Shown piece after piece: positions 8,858 to 18,560 of a DNA stretch of 64,000 nucleotides. A program made the translations under genes and the position numbers. The DNA is from JBAYIE01 sp041665785 (lineage in GTDB: Bacteria; Bacteroidota; Bacteroidia; UKL13-3). The notes under the pieces are model-generated. The model was not told the DNA's origin, did no database searches, and saw only the letters and a list, made by a program, of their open reading frames with translations. Location of the stretch: positions 1 through 64,000 of the forward strand of contig JBAYIE010000014.1 in NCBI GenBank assembly GCA_041665785.1, in the 5' to 3' direction. Each line of letters opens with the position of its first letter. Within the stretch, counting starts at the first letter, position 1.

Positions 8858-9315
8858 CTTATTTGTTGCATTGCTTTGAATGGTAAGAGCATACCTGACC
8901 CGTGCTCATATCGGGAATTTTAAAATTGGATTTTTTATCGACCGGCTGCTTCCTGCAGGCCTGCGTCAGTAGTTAATGGCATTGCTCGCGGGAGCAACGC
9001 ATACGCATAGTCCACATGCACAGAGCATGTTTGCAGCAATGTTGTTTTGCTTTATCGGGTTGGACGTATATGCGTTTAGAAAGATTCAACTTTTCTTGTT
9101 TTTTTTTGAAAGGGGAAAGGGGAGAAAAAGCGTGCGGGTGACCTGAATATGGTCTGTTAATGGCACTGCATACACCACATATGCTTGCTTTGCATTCGCA
9201 TCATTTTGATATGGGTGTTTTGTTGAATCATGAAATGCAAAGATGTGATGAAAGCATTCAGAAATGCAACAATTATTTTTTGATGACGAAAAAATTGCAG
9301 TCGATAAAACCTGTA
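8858..9315 (-). other. Long leader region of the thioesterase-metB-hom operon
   Basis: 458 bases without a credible gene. The region is rich in short inverted repeats: GAGCA/TGCTC (8887-8907), TTGCTC-GCGG-GAGCAA (8982-8997), GCAGGCCTGC (8955-8964) and the larger fold at 9003-9075 listed separately. A long T run lies at 9097-9106 (plus strand). The stretch beyond 9120 shows nothing recognisable. Confidence 0.55.
9003..9075 (-). ncRNA. Candidate structured leader RNA, three-way junction
   Basis: On either strand the sequence can fold into a closing helix of 12 pairs with a three-base bulge: ACGCATAGTCCA (9003-9014) against TGGAC-gta-TATGCGT (9061-9075). It encloses two hairpins: CATGC/GCATG (9015-9029) and AGCAA/TTGCT (9035-9051). 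The only downstream genes are on the minus strand (thioesterase, start 146 bases away, then metB and hom). It does not match the SAM-I or SAM-II consensus I know. The fold is direct pairing; a riboswitch or attenuator role is inference. Confidence 0.4.
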
Positions 9316-11418
9316 TTACCTGATCAGGCTTATGTTTCCGCTGGCTTCAAAAAAGGATAAACGTTTGTTGCGAAAACCGGAATAAGAGGCTAAATAATAA
9401 TAAACACCTTCAGGCGAATCTTCGTTTGCTACTTTTCCATCCCATTTTTTTTGAATATCGTCGGATAGAAAAACCTCCTGCCCCCAACGATTGAAAATTT
9501 GAATCCGGTATTGAACAATGTCTGTACCGGTTGGATCGTATACATCATTTACCCCATCCTGATTGGGAGTAAAAGCATTCGGAAAATATAAACTCACCGG
9601 ACAACGCCGGATCACCCGGGTTCCGTCTTCTCCCGAACATCCTCTGAAATCGCGCACCACTATAAAATATTGCCCAAGTGCACCCACTATGATCCATTGC
9701 GTTGTGTCGCCGGTGGGTGTCCATTTGTAAGTTTGAAATCCTTCTCCGGCATCCAGTTTTACCAGCTCATGTTCGGCATCACAAATGGTGTATTCATCTC
9801 CCAAAGAAGTCCACAAATCGGGATAATATTTTACCAGTATTTCATCCTGATTCCAGCATGCTCCATTTCTTACCTGCAACGCATAAGTTCCGGCTTCCTG
9901 CAACTGAATAAAGGAAGTTGTATCGCCGGTACTCCATTGATATGCTTCGGCGCCTGGTGGTCCATACAGTGTAAATGATACTCCGGCACAAAGCGTGGTA
10001 TCCGGTCCAAGATTAACGGTTGGTTTTTGGCCGATTCGCACGGTATCTGCGATTTCGTTTTCAAATCCACAGGTATACCAAATCAGTCTTGTAATGTATG
10101 TTCCACCGGAGAGATAAGTATGCGATGGGTTTTTCAATTCGGAGCGGGTTCCATCACCCAAATCCCAGTAAAAAGAATCGGCTTCAACCGGAATATAAGC
10201 ATCCAACATGGTGGGTTCTCCCAAACATTGGTTGGAGATCCGGATGACAGGAATTGAGTCGTCGGGCAGAGGGTATGTTGTGTAGGCATATTCCGGAAAA
10301 TGTTCGGTAAAATAAAGTCCGAGTGTTGGTTGTCCGGGAGCCAGATCAATCGTTTGAAATTTAAAATTGCAGGCAATGCCATATTGGTCAGGAGATTCAA
10401 TTACATTGAGTTTGGAAGTAACGGTTGAAGAAACAGCTGTAGCCTGGTATATTTTTCCATCCGGAGCTAGTTGAATATCTCCATTGTGACTCACATCCTG
10501 ATGAATGATAACATAAGCAGCATTCGGATCGGGATCGCTCAGGTTGTATTGAAGCAACAAAGCCATGCCATCGTTGTTGTATATCCAGTTTACATAAAGG
10601 TATTTGTCGTTTGGACTAAAAGCCGGGTAAGCCACAATTTCGTAAGCCTGCATGGGATGAGACAGGATGCGGGTTCTGAAAGTAAGGGTGCCGCATTTGG
10701 GGTCGAAATCAAACAACTCGGTAACCGCCATTTGGTTAATGTCTTTATATGAATAGACGAGTTGTGTTCCTGTTGCATTCATCACCATTTTTCCGGAAAT
10801 ATAAAAGCCGGCCAGGCTTGATATCCCATCGGAATTGGAAACGATAGATGTTGCTTCGATACCTTTTTTTGTGATCCGGTAGGTTTTGAATGCATTGGTT
10901 CCTCTTTTATGGGTAATTAACCAATACCCTTGCCGGTGAGGCATGCTGCATACCAAGAATTCATTCTCTATCTGGGAATCGATCACATTTGCTTTGGACA
11001 CCACATCTCCCAGGCCGTTTTGCAGATCCATATCTACCAGGGTGTAGTATATATTGCTTGATGTGGTACTGGTTGAAAATATATAATAACGGGTTTTGCT
11101 GCCCGGAACAGGAACGATGACTGTATGAGCACTCAACGTCTCTTCGTTGATATAAAAACCATTGGGCATTTGTTGATGTTGCCGGTTGTAAACATAAGCT
11201 CCACTTGTGTAAAACAACAACTGTCCTGTCGCGGGATCCGACCAGGTACAACTTCCAAACGGCGCATACATTTTAGAGGTATTCACCGGAATAACCTGCA
11301 TAGAACCGGTAGAGAAATTCATGCCCAGAAAGGTTCCTAAAAACCAGTTATCACCTTCCTTTTGTGCAAAGGCGGAGGTGGTAATGAAGGACAAAAGAAT
11401 GAACAGGCAGGGTTTCAT
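9316..11418 (-). CDS. Large secreted surface protein, PKD domain and T9SS type B sorting domain
   Basis: Predicted cell-surface or secreted protein of about 700 residues, function unknown. It opens with a signal peptide (MKPCLFILLSFITTSAFAQ). Residues to about 380 look like a beta-propeller (repeated strands such as YYIFSTST, QLAPDGKIYQAT). A PKD-like domain follows (FYWDLGDGTRSELKNPSHTY), then Ig-like segments with paired cysteines (TTLCAGVSFTL, YQWSTGDT). The end is a gliding-motility-associated CHU_C/type B sorting domain (YFPNAFTPNQDGVND, IFNRWGQEVF, WDGK, EGVYYY). This signal sends proteins through the outer membrane by T9SS. The start at 11418 puts M directly before the signal; a start five codons upstream is less likely. 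Confidence 0.9.
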   Translation of the reverse strand: MKPCLFILLSFITTSAFAQKEGDNWFLGTFLGMNFSTGSMQVIPVNTSKMYAPFGSCTWSDPATGQLLFYTSGAYVYNRQHQQMPNGFYINEETLSAHTVIVPVPGSKTRYYIFSTSTTSSNIYYTLVDMDLQNGLGDVVSKANVIDSQIENEFLVCSMPHRQGYWLITHKRGTNAFKTYRITKKGIEATSIVSNSDGISSLAGFYISGKMVMNATGTQLVYSYKDINQMAVTELFDFDPKCGTLTFRTRILSHPMQAYEIVAYPAFSPNDKYLYVNWIYNNDGMALLLQYNLSDPDPNAAYVIIHQDVSHNGDIQLAPDGKIYQATAVSSTVTSKLNVIESPDQYGIACNFKFQTIDLAPGQPTLGLYFTEHFPEYAYTTYPLPDDSIPVIRISNQCLGEPTMLDAYIPVEADSFYWDLGDGTRSELKNPSHTYLSGGTYITRLIWYTCGFENEIADTVRIGQKPTVNLGPDTTLCAGVSFTLYGPPGAEAYQWSTGDTTSFIQLQEAGTYALQVRNGACWNQDEILVKYYPDLWTSLGDEYTICDAEHELVKLDAGEGFQTYKWTPTGDTTQWIIVGALGQYFIVVRDFRGCSGEDGTRVIRRCPVSLYFPNAFTPNQDGVNDVYDPTGTDIVQYRIQIFNRWGQEVFLSDDIQKKWDGKVANEDSPEGVYYYLASYSGFRNKRLSFFEASGNISLIR

Positions 11419-11430
11419 TGATGGGTAGAC

Positions 11431-11438
11431 CAAAATTA
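11431..11438 (-). promoter_or_regulatory. -7 box of the T9SS surface-protein gene
   Basis: Read on the minus strand this is TAATTTTG, an exact match to the Bacteroidota -7 element TAnnTTTG, 12 bases before the ATG at 11418. No well-spaced -33 TTTG is seen. Confidence 0.45.
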
Positions 11439-11563
11439 ACGTAAAACAGTTGCAAAAATTATGGGCAAAACTTGTGGAAAAGTGAGATTCGATTTCCGTT
11501 GAAATGCTTAGATAACCTCGCGTTTTTGGTGTATTTTTACGCGTTCAATTGAGTATATAAACA

Positions 11564-13519
11564 ATGTCAGAAAGTTCGATGGAAAACAAGCAAAATTACG
11601 GTGCCGATAATATACAGGTACTCGAGGGTTTAGAGGCAGTACGGAAGCGTCCTGCCATGTATATTGGAGATGTAAGCGCCCGGGGTTTACACCATCTGGT
11701 GTATGAGGTGGTAGATAATTCCATTGACGAGGCGTTGGCCGGTTATTGTAAAACAATACAGGTAACCATACATCCCAACAATGCCATTTCGGTTATGGAT
11801 GATGGTCGTGGAATTCCAACCGGAATGCATACCAAAGAAAAGAAGTCGGCCCTCGAGGTGGTTATGACCGTATTGCATGCCGGAGGTAAATTTGATAAAG
11901 ACACCTATAAAGTTTCAGGTGGTTTGCATGGAGTGGGTGTAAGTTGCGTAAATGCATTGTCTACCCTGATGCGTACCACCGTATACCGTGAAGGTAAAAT
12001 CTGGCAACAGGAATACAGTTGTGGTAAACCCTTGTATGATGTAAAAGTGATTGGTGAAAGCGATAAACGGGGAACTTTACAGTATTTTGAACCAGATACC
12101 AGCATTTTTAATACCAACGATTATAAATTTGATACCCTTGCAGCCCGTATGCGTGAGCTGTCTTTCCTGAACCGTGGAATTACCATTTCGCTGAAAGATG
12201 AACGTCCGGATGAAAACGGCAACATGAAAGAAGAATCGTTTCACAGCGATGGAGGCTTGCGTGAATTTGTGAATTTCCTGGATGGTACGCGCGAAAAATT
12301 ATTGCCGGAAGCCATTTATGTGGAGGGCGAACGCAACGGTGTTCCGGTGGAAGTAGCCATGATTTACAATACCGGTTACAGTGAGAATCTGCATTCGTAT
12401 GTAAACAATATCAATACACACGAAGGAGGAACACATGTGGCTGGTTTCCGCAGAGCGTTGACACGTACATTGAAAGCCTATGCCGATAAAGAAGGATTGC
12501 TGAAGAATATCAAAGTTGAAATCAGTGGCGATGATTTTCGCGAAGGCTTGACCGGAGTTATTTCCGTAAAAGTACAGGAGCCTCAGTTTGAAGGGCAGAC
12601 CAAAACCAAACTCGGTAACAGCGAAGTAACCGGAGCCGTGGATCAATGTGTGGGTGAAATGCTGAACAATTACCTCGAGGAAAACCCACGGGAAGCGAAA
12701 CTCATTGTAGCCAAAGTGGTACTTGCCGCAACGGCTCGTGCAGCAGCACGCAAAGCCCGCGAAATGGTACAACGTAAAGGAGCTATGGGTGGAAGTGGTT
12801 TGCCGGGAAAACTGGCCGATTGCCAGGAGACCGATCCTGCACGTTGCGAATTATATCTGGTGGAAGGGGATTCGGCCGGTGGAACAGCCAAGCAGGGACG
12901 TAACCGCGCGTTTCAGGCGATTCTTCCGCTGAGGGGAAAAATTCTGAACGTTGAAAAAGCGCTCGAACATAAAATTTACGAAAACGAGGAAGTAAAAAAC
13001 ATCTTTACAGCATTGGGTGTAAGCATAGGAACTGCGGAAGATGGAAAGGCGCTCAATATTGAAAAACTTCGTTATCATAAACTTATTATCATGACGGATG
13101 CGGATGTTGACGGAAGCCATATCCGTACGCTGATTCTTACCTTGTTCTTCCGTTACATGAAGGAGTTGGTGGAATTTGGATACATTTATATTGCACAACC
13201 ACCGTTATACCTCGTTAAAAAGGGTAAAGAAGAAGAATACTGCTGGACAGAACCACAGCGCGAAGAAGCGCAATTGCGCCTGGCCAAAGGAGGAAATGTA
13301 GATTCTGTAGGAGTACAGCGGTACAAAGGTTTGGGTGAAATGAACGCGGAACAATTGTGGAGTACCACCATGAATCCGGAAACACGTACTCTGAAACAAG
13401 TTACCCTCGAAAGTGCAGCCGAAGCCGATCGTATTTTCTCAATGTTGATGGGTGATGATGTACCACCTCGTCGCGAATTCATTGAAGCCAATGCGCGCTA
13501 CGCCAAGATTGACGCATAA
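11564..13519 (+). CDS. gyrB: DNA gyrase subunit B
   Basis: ATPase subunit of gyrase, which introduces negative supercoils; it works with GyrA, which is not in this window. The 651 residues are the usual length for a Bacteroidota GyrB without inserts. GHKL ATPase motifs: EAVRKRPAMYIGD, YEVVDNSIDEALAG (Mg-binding Asn), DDGRGIP and GGLHGVGVSCVNAL. The TOPRIM domain has EGDSAGG near residue 434 and TDADVDGSHIRTL; the C-terminal QRYKGLGEMNAEQLW is intact. ATG at 11564 gives MSESSMEN; a second ATG at 11579 is possible. A bidirectional terminator follows. Confidence 0.97.
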   Translation: MSESSMENKQNYGADNIQVLEGLEAVRKRPAMYIGDVSARGLHHLVYEVVDNSIDEALAGYCKTIQVTIHPNNAISVMDDGRGIPTGMHTKEKKSALEVVMTVLHAGGKFDKDTYKVSGGLHGVGVSCVNALSTLMRTTVYREGKIWQQEYSCGKPLYDVKVIGESDKRGTLQYFEPDTSIFNTNDYKFDTLAARMRELSFLNRGITISLKDERPDENGNMKEESFHSDGGLREFVNFLDGTREKLLPEAIYVEGERNGVPVEVAMIYNTGYSENLHSYVNNINTHEGGTHVAGFRRALTRTLKAYADKEGLLKNIKVEISGDDFREGLTGVISVKVQEPQFEGQTKTKLGNSEVTGAVDQCVGEMLNNYLEENPREAKLIVAKVVLAATARAAARKAREMVQRKGAMGGSGLPGKLADCQETDPARCELYLVEGDSAGGTAKQGRNRAFQAILPLRGKILNVEKALEHKIYENEEVKNIFTALGVSIGTAEDGKALNIEKLRYHKLIIMTDADVDGSHIRTLILTLFFRYMKELVEFGYIYIAQPPLYLVKKGKEEEYCWTEPQREEAQLRLAKGGNVDSVGVQRYKGLGEMNAEQLWSTTMNPETRTLKQVTLESAAEADRIFSMLMGDDVPPRREFIEANARYAKIDA

Positions 13520-13538
13520 GCACAGATCTTATACAAAT

Positions 13539-13568
13539 AAAAAAGTCCTGCTTGCAGGACTTTTTTTA
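13539..13568. terminator. Bidirectional terminator between gyrB and comB
   Basis: Stem AAAAGTCCTGC and GCAGGACTTTT with a two-base loop, flanked by A's on the left and T's on the right. It serves the two convergent transcripts. Confidence 0.9.
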
Positions 13569-13581
13569 TGGAATGAGACTT

Positions 13582-14325
13582 TTATGCATGCAATGGCAAT
13601 TCCTTCGGCAACGGAACGATGTATTCTCCTTCCAGCACAGGAACCAGATCCAGCGTGTCGGTTTGCATGCAATATGCCACATCATCGGTATGTGCATGCA
13701 GGGTTTTAAACCGCCGTGCATGCGACGACCGATTTACCAGATTCAATAAATTGCCTTGTGCCGAAGTGTATAAGGTAAGCGCAGCCAAGGCAGAATCGCA
13801 CGAGATTTCTTCGAGCTCAGGGCGCATTTGGTGAATTACGGCTCCTGCAAACAAGGTATCTTCCATGTTGAAATTATCCTTCCAACCTGCACACAGCAAT
13901 ACCACCGATTGATGTTGGGCGATCAGGTACTTGCACAACGCTGTAAGATTGAGGAAGGATCCGATCAGAATTTTATCAGCCTTCATTTCTTTGGCCAGGC
14001 GAATGGCTTTGGTTCCATTGGTAGTGGTAAAGGCTATGCTGCGATCGCGAATCAATGGGTTTTCAAATTCAAACGGTGAATTGCCCAGATCAAATCCTTC
14101 CACTTTTACAGCATTGCGTTCGGCTGCCGTCAGAAAATCAAAATCGCGGAACAACAACGCTTCTTCAGGTGTGGCAACCGGCAGGATCTTTTTTGCTCCG
14201 GTTTGAAAAGCCACGCAAATGCTGCTTGAAGCGCGCAGGATGTCAATCACCACTACGGTTTTATCCTTCAACGAATACAATGGAAGGAGAGCAGGAGAGA
14301 GCACAACCTCAATGCTTATTGCCAT
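13582..14325 (-). CDS. comB: ComB family 2-phosphosulfolactate phosphatase
   Basis: A 247-residue ComB-family protein. Characterised members hydrolyse 2-phospho-3-sulfolactate in coenzyme M synthesis in archaea; most bacterial homologues, including Bacteroidota ones, have no proven substrate. Motifs visible: VVVIDILRASSSI near residue 25, DLGNSPFEF, FTTTNGTKAI and CAGWKDNFNMEDTLFAGA (acidic metal-binding residues). Its 5' end overlaps the preceding gene by 17 bases, so the two are probably translated together. No coenzyme M pathway partners are present, so the true role may differ. Confidence 0.85.
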   Translation of the reverse strand: MAISIEVVLSPALLPLYSLKDKTVVVIDILRASSSICVAFQTGAKKILPVATPEEALLFRDFDFLTAAERNAVKVEGFDLGNSPFEFENPLIRDRSIAFTTTNGTKAIRLAKEMKADKILIGSFLNLTALCKYLIAQHQSVVLLCAGWKDNFNMEDTLFAGAVIHQMRPELEEISCDSALAALTLYTSAQGNLLNLVNRSSHARRFKTLHAHTDDVAYCMQTDTLDLVPVLEGEYIVPLPKELPLHA

Positions 14326-14668
14326 AAATTATTCTTATTCCCTGTGGGTTACTTGGATCTGCAATGCTTTGAATTTTCTTGAGAAATTCCACGCGGTTTT
14401 TCTCCACGTAATCTACAAAATGATTTTTGAAAATAATAGTGTACGTATTTGGATATACCCAATAGGTATTGGTATCTTTTGTAGATGGACGAATGGTTAC
14501 AAAGCCTTCTACGCGCTCCGGGTTTCCGACTAATTCGCGTACATTTTTTTCTGAATGACCCGGCAGAATTTTTGCGAATGCCTTCTCTTCCTCTGCATCA
14601 TCCTGCGCAAGCACGCTCAATGCAAAAAGCATAGGCAGCATGAACGTAAAAAAGGAAGCGTATTTCAT
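14309..14668 (-). CDS. Small exported protein resembling BamE/OmlA
   Basis: A 119-residue protein with a signal peptide (MKYASFFTFMLPMLFALSVLAQ). The mature part follows the pattern of the small BamE/OmlA/SmpA fold: PGHSEKNVRELVGNPERVEG (helix, then conserved G-P), then TYWVYPNTYTIIFKNHFVDYV. It lacks a lipobox cysteine, so if it is BamE-like it is periplasmic, not lipid-anchored. It lies one base after gcvT and overlaps comB, in one leftward operon. The family call rests on pattern resemblance only. Confidence 0.5.
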   Translation of the reverse strand: MKYASFFTFMLPMLFALSVLAQDDAEEEKAFAKILPGHSEKNVRELVGNPERVEGFVTIRPSTKDTNTYWVYPNTYTIIFKNHFVDYVEKNRVEFLKKIQSIADPSNPQGIRIIYGNKH

Positions 14669-14669
14669 C

Positions 14670-15755
14670 TTACAAAAATGGAATTTTAACCACCTGTGCT
14701 TTTACCTGTTTGTCGCGTATGGCAATATAAATTTCAGTACCTACTTTGGCATGAGCAGCCTGTACATATCCCAATCCGATTGCTTTATTCAGCGAAGGCG
14801 ACTGTGTACCGGAAGTTACTTCACCGATTGTATTTCCTGCGGCATCTTTTATTTCGTGATGCTGACGTGGTATTCCTCCGCGTTCCGTCATTTCAAAACC
14901 TACCAGTTTTTTAGCCGGACCATCGGTTTTAATTTTTTTGTGTAACTCGTGTTGAATAAAAGGTTTGGTAAATTTGGTAATCCAGCCTAAACCGGCTTCA
15001 ATTGGCGAAGTTTCGTCGTTGATGTCGTGGCCGTATAAACAGAATCCTTTTTCCAGACGCAGGGTATCGCGTGCACCCAGACCGCAAGGCTGAATAGCGA
15101 ATTCTTTTCCGGCGTCGAATATAGCATCCCACATTTTTCTGGCGTCTTTATTCAAGACATAAATTTCAAAACCACCTGCTCCGGTATAACCTGTATTGGA
15201 AATGATGACATCTTCGCAACCAGCCATTTTGCCGGTTGTAAAGCTGTAATATTCGAGAGCGCTTAAATTTACTTCGGTTAATTTTTGCAAGGTTTTGATG
15301 GCATTCGGACCCTGAACGGCAAAGAGACTGTAATCATCGCTTAAATTGGTCATTTCAACTCCGAAAGTATTGTGCTGACTGATCCAGTTCCAGTCTTTTT
15401 CAATATTGCTGGCATTTACAACCAGGTAATATTCCGTAGCGCTATACCGATACACCAGCAAATCGTCTACAATTCCTCCCTGATCGTTGGGCAGGCAGCT
15501 GTATTGCACTTTGCCGTCGGTTAAAACAGATGCATCATTGCTGGTTACGAGTTGTATAAGGTCAAGTGCTTTATCTCCTTTTAATAAAAATTCGCCCATA
15601 TGGCTCACATCAAAAACGCCTACATTGTTGCGCACGGCCAGATGTTCCTGAATCAGGTTGTTGTACAATACCGGCATATTGTATCCGGCAAATTCGATCA
15701 TTTTGGCGCCCAGGGCAACATGCACATCGTTTAAAGCTACGTATTTCATTGTCAT
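14670..15755 (-). CDS. gcvT: Glycine cleavage system T protein (aminomethyltransferase)
   Basis: Transfers the methylene group from aminomethyl-lipoyl H protein to tetrahydrofolate, releasing ammonia. The 361 residues match the usual length. Typical motifs: GAKMIEFAGYNMPV, GVFDVSHMGEF, the folate-site region NDASVLTDGKVQYSCLPNDQGGIVDDLLVYR, and GYTGAGGFEIYV; RDTLRLEKGFCLYGHDI is also present. Start is 15755 (MTMKYVAL) or the ATG two codons later. The other glycine cleavage genes are not in this window. First gene of the gcvT/BamE-like/comB operon. Confidence 0.95.
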   Translation of the reverse strand: MTMKYVALNDVHVALGAKMIEFAGYNMPVLYNNLIQEHLAVRNNVGVFDVSHMGEFLLKGDKALDLIQLVTSNDASVLTDGKVQYSCLPNDQGGIVDDLLVYRYSATEYYLVVNASNIEKDWNWISQHNTFGVEMTNLSDDYSLFAVQGPNAIKTLQKLTEVNLSALEYYSFTTGKMAGCEDVIISNTGYTGAGGFEIYVLNKDARKMWDAIFDAGKEFAIQPCGLGARDTLRLEKGFCLYGHDINDETSPIEAGLGWITKFTKPFIQHELHKKIKTDGPAKKLVGFEMTERGGIPRQHHEIKDAAGNTIGEVTSGTQSPSLNKAIGLGYVQAAHAKVGTEIYIAIRDKQVKAQVVKIPFL

Positions 15756-15833
15756 TAATAGGAATAAGAGATTGAATAAATTTTTTTCAAATTAACCGGA
15801 ATATTACCACAACAGCAATATTGGCGGGTATTT

Positions 15834-18560
15834 CTATATAGGCCGGTCAAACCAGTCTTTTCTGCGGGTCATCTTCAGATCCTGCAACAAGCTGGATTTC
15901 ACATTGATGGTTAATAAAAAACTCTGACGGTTTCCGATCGGAATCCAGTTCAGTTTCACTTCCCAACAATGCAGGTCGCGTACGAAATCTATGGAGGTGA
16001 AGGTGATTTTGTCGTTGCGTAGATCGTAACCGGAGGTATACCCAATCTTCCATTTTTTAGTGATATTCAGATCGCCGCTGAAATTCATGGTTTGAATATA
16101 GTTGGATCCGGTAGGGTCGTTGAGCGTTTGATACTTGTTATAGGTTACAGTATAATTTACGTTAAAGCTCCACGGAATATTGAAGTCGTAATAGTCGGTC
16201 GGGAAATCATTGATATACCTCAGTTCGCCTTCGTAATTGGGGCGTTTGGTGGTTTTTCCTTTGAATAAATCGGGATTAAAATTGGCACTGATCCCCAAAC
16301 TCGCATTGTTTAATAAACCCAGAGTCTTGTTGTGATCCCAATAAAATTCATTGCGACGAACAATGGTTTTGTAATTGAAATTCGTGACCACCTGATTGTA
16401 ATATGGGTCAACCGATCCATTCGCATTTATGGAAATATTTTTGAAAAGGCGGGTTCTGGCAGAAAGGCTGATCATGCTCAGATTAAGCGAATCGGCGAAA
16501 ATATTGTAATAGGCTCCGATGCGGATACTTTCAAAGATTTGCACCTTTCGGTCGGTATTGGTAGAATCTTTGGGATTGGGTCTTACTTTCAATTCAATGT
16601 TATTGTCCAAACCAAAACCAATATTTCCCTGCCGGCCCATTCCGGGTCCGCCTACAATACCTGTTTCGAAGATGGAATAGCGTATGGGTTGACCGGCGGC
16701 GTTGTAATACGTGCGGTAATAGCCGTATTTTTCATCACTGAAATCGGGCATGTACGTAAAATCGAGGGTAGGAATCATTACATGTCGTACAGCGCGGAGA
16801 AAACCTTTTTCGAATTGGGCAATTCCATAGTAGCGCGTGTTTAAACCCACACGCGGACTATAGGTAAAGGCATTTTCGAACCCAAATACATTGTTGTTAT
16901 GTACCACACCAATTGTGTCTTTGCGAATGGTTTTATAATACATATAATCGGTGAAGGTCATACTTGCCGACAAGGTGTAAAATTTAAACAATTTGAAGGA
17001 CGTCTGAATGGGTATGGAATGCACCATACCATAACTATTTGCAGTATCCAGAAAGGCAGTTAAATTATTCAATTCACTACCCCAACTGCGAAACAGTATT
17101 GAATCTTTTGTTTTGAGCGCATTGCGAAACTGCAACTGGTAATTGGTCGTAATATTTTCGTACCATTTATCGGCTGTTGCTTTGTATTTGGGCTTGAAAG
17201 GAGCAAAGCTCGAGATTGAAAACACCACATCCGGTAATGAAAGTGAAACATCGCGGGTATATGTATTTTGTGCCAGGCCTGCATTCACAGAAAGGTTATA
17301 ACGTCCGTTGCGCGAACCTTTGCTGAATGAAATGCTCGAGTTCAACTGATTGGTAACGATGTTTTGTGGTACATACGAATTGTTTGCCAGATAGGAGCTA
17401 CTTACAATATTCACATTGGCGCTGAAGTTGGTATTGGGTCGTGCTTTTGGGTCGGAATGATGCAACCAACTCAATTGAAAATCTTTCGACTCCTGGTACT
17501 CCGGATCCTCTTCGAGACCAAACTTGTTGAAATTGTAATTGAACCCGAAATTTCCGTTGAAACGGTAGCGTGTAGCATAGCGGTACAGGGTTCTGCTGGC
17601 CCAACTGGTATTGGAATAAATATCTCCCGTTAATTGCAGATCGTGATGATCGCCGAGTGCAAAATAGTACCCTCCGTTGCGCAGAAAATAACCGCGGTCG
17701 AGCGAATTTCCGTATTGCGGAAAAATTAATCCGGTGGATTGGCCTTTCTTAATCGGAAATATGCCGAATGGCACAGCCAGTATAGTTGGCACGTCTTCAA
17801 TCCATAAATTGGCCGGACCGGTAATGATGCGTTTATTCGGAATTACTTTGATGCGCGAGGCACCAATATAAAAATGCGGATGCTCGTCTTCACAGGTGGT
17901 ATATTTGGCAGCCTTGATTCCGAAATTGTTTTCTGCATCTTTTTTTACAGTTGAACCGTGAATATAACCTTCCCCTTCTTTGGTCCGAAAACCGGTCAGA
18001 ATTCCTTTTTTGGATTTGAAATTATATTTGATTTCATCCGCTCGGTATTCAATATCTCCCTCCTTGAATACCGGTTTCCCTTTGACCTGACCTGTTGAAT
18101 CCTTTGTACCGCGGGCTGTAATCAGATTCTTGCCAAATTCTATTTTAATAAAATCGGCATCGAGTTTCATGGTGCCATACACCACTTTTGCATCTCCGTA
18201 CAGATAAGTTACACGTTCGTTGCCATAATAGGGCATTGAATCGCGGGCTGTATAGTTTACCGCACTTTCGAGTGCCGATGACGATGTACGAATTGTAAAA
18301 ACGGTGTCAAGCGGGTCGAAAAAGGTGGTATCGTCCTGCAAAAAACGCATACTATCCATTGGTATGGCTTTTGCTAAAGTATCGGGTGGTGGTATGGGTT
18401 TGACCAGATTCTTTTTTGCCTTTTTGGGTTGGAGCGGGATCTCCTGTGCATAACCCACTGAACAAATTAACATCAGCGCGGGCAAAAGTTTAAATGTCCC
18501 GGCTCTGATTAGCGATAGGAGTTGACTAAAATTGTACCTGATATATGACAATGCGCGCAA
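15834..18560 (-). CDS. lptD: LPS-assembly outer-membrane protein LptD (Bacteroidota type)
   Basis: Outer-membrane barrel that inserts lipopolysaccharide into the outer leaflet. The long product (up to 908 residues) has an export signal (near LLPALMLICSVGYAQ), an N-terminal LptA/OstA-like jelly-roll (YLYGDAKVVYGTMKLDADFIKIEF, GDIEYRADEIKYNFKSKKG), then a barrel from about 240 onward, opening with PTILAVPFGIFPIKKGQSTG, characteristic of LptD. The start is unclear: no ATG precedes the signal peptide, so translation probably uses TTG at 18560 or TTG at 18551. The 5' end overlaps the divergent amidase start by up to 16 bases. Confidence 0.88.
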   Translation of the reverse strand: MRALSYIRYNFSQLLSLIRAGTFKLLPALMLICSVGYAQEIPLQPKKAKKNLVKPIPPPDTLAKAIPMDSMRFLQDDTTFFDPLDTVFTIRTSSSALESAVNYTARDSMPYYGNERVTYLYGDAKVVYGTMKLDADFIKIEFGKNLITARGTKDSTGQVKGKPVFKEGDIEYRADEIKYNFKSKKGILTGFRTKEGEGYIHGSTVKKDAENNFGIKAAKYTTCEDEHPHFYIGASRIKVIPNKRIITGPANLWIEDVPTILAVPFGIFPIKKGQSTGLIFPQYGNSLDRGYFLRNGGYYFALGDHHDLQLTGDIYSNTSWASRTLYRYATRYRFNGNFGFNYNFNKFGLEEDPEYQESKDFQLSWLHHSDPKARPNTNFSANVNIVSSSYLANNSYVPQNIVTNQLNSSISFSKGSRNGRYNLSVNAGLAQNTYTRDVSLSLPDVVFSISSFAPFKPKYKATADKWYENITTNYQLQFRNALKTKDSILFRSWGSELNNLTAFLDTANSYGMVHSIPIQTSFKLFKFYTLSASMTFTDYMYYKTIRKDTIGVVHNNNVFGFENAFTYSPRVGLNTRYYGIAQFEKGFLRAVRHVMIPTLDFTYMPDFSDEKYGYYRTYYNAAGQPIRYSIFETGIVGGPGMGRQGNIGFGLDNNIELKVRPNPKDSTNTDRKVQIFESIRIGAYYNIFADSLNLSMISLSARTRLFKNISINANGSVDPYYNQVVTNFNYKTIVRRNEFYWDHNKTLGLLNNASLGISANFNPDLFKGKTTKRPNYEGELRYINDFPTDYYDFNIPWSFNVNYTVTYNKYQTLNDPTGSNYIQTMNFSGDLNITKKWKIGYTSGYDLRNDKITFTSIDFVRDLHCWEVKLNWIPIGNRQSFLLTINVKSSLLQDLKMTRRKDWFDRPI

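Noticed and set aside
8858..9120. Known SAM-I or SAM-II riboswitch
   Set aside because: Neither the S-box core words nor the SAM-II pseudoknot pattern can be found in the minus-strand sequence; only the new three-way junction fold is reported.
9160..9360. Open frame of 66 codons on the plus strand
   Set aside because: It overlaps the 3' end of the T9SS gene on the other strand, has no start context or family likeness, and its His/Met-rich product is probably chance.
15756..15833. Glycine riboswitch before gcvT
   Set aside because: Only about 78 bases separate gcvT from the lptD end, too short for the tandem aptamer, and no matching core is seen.
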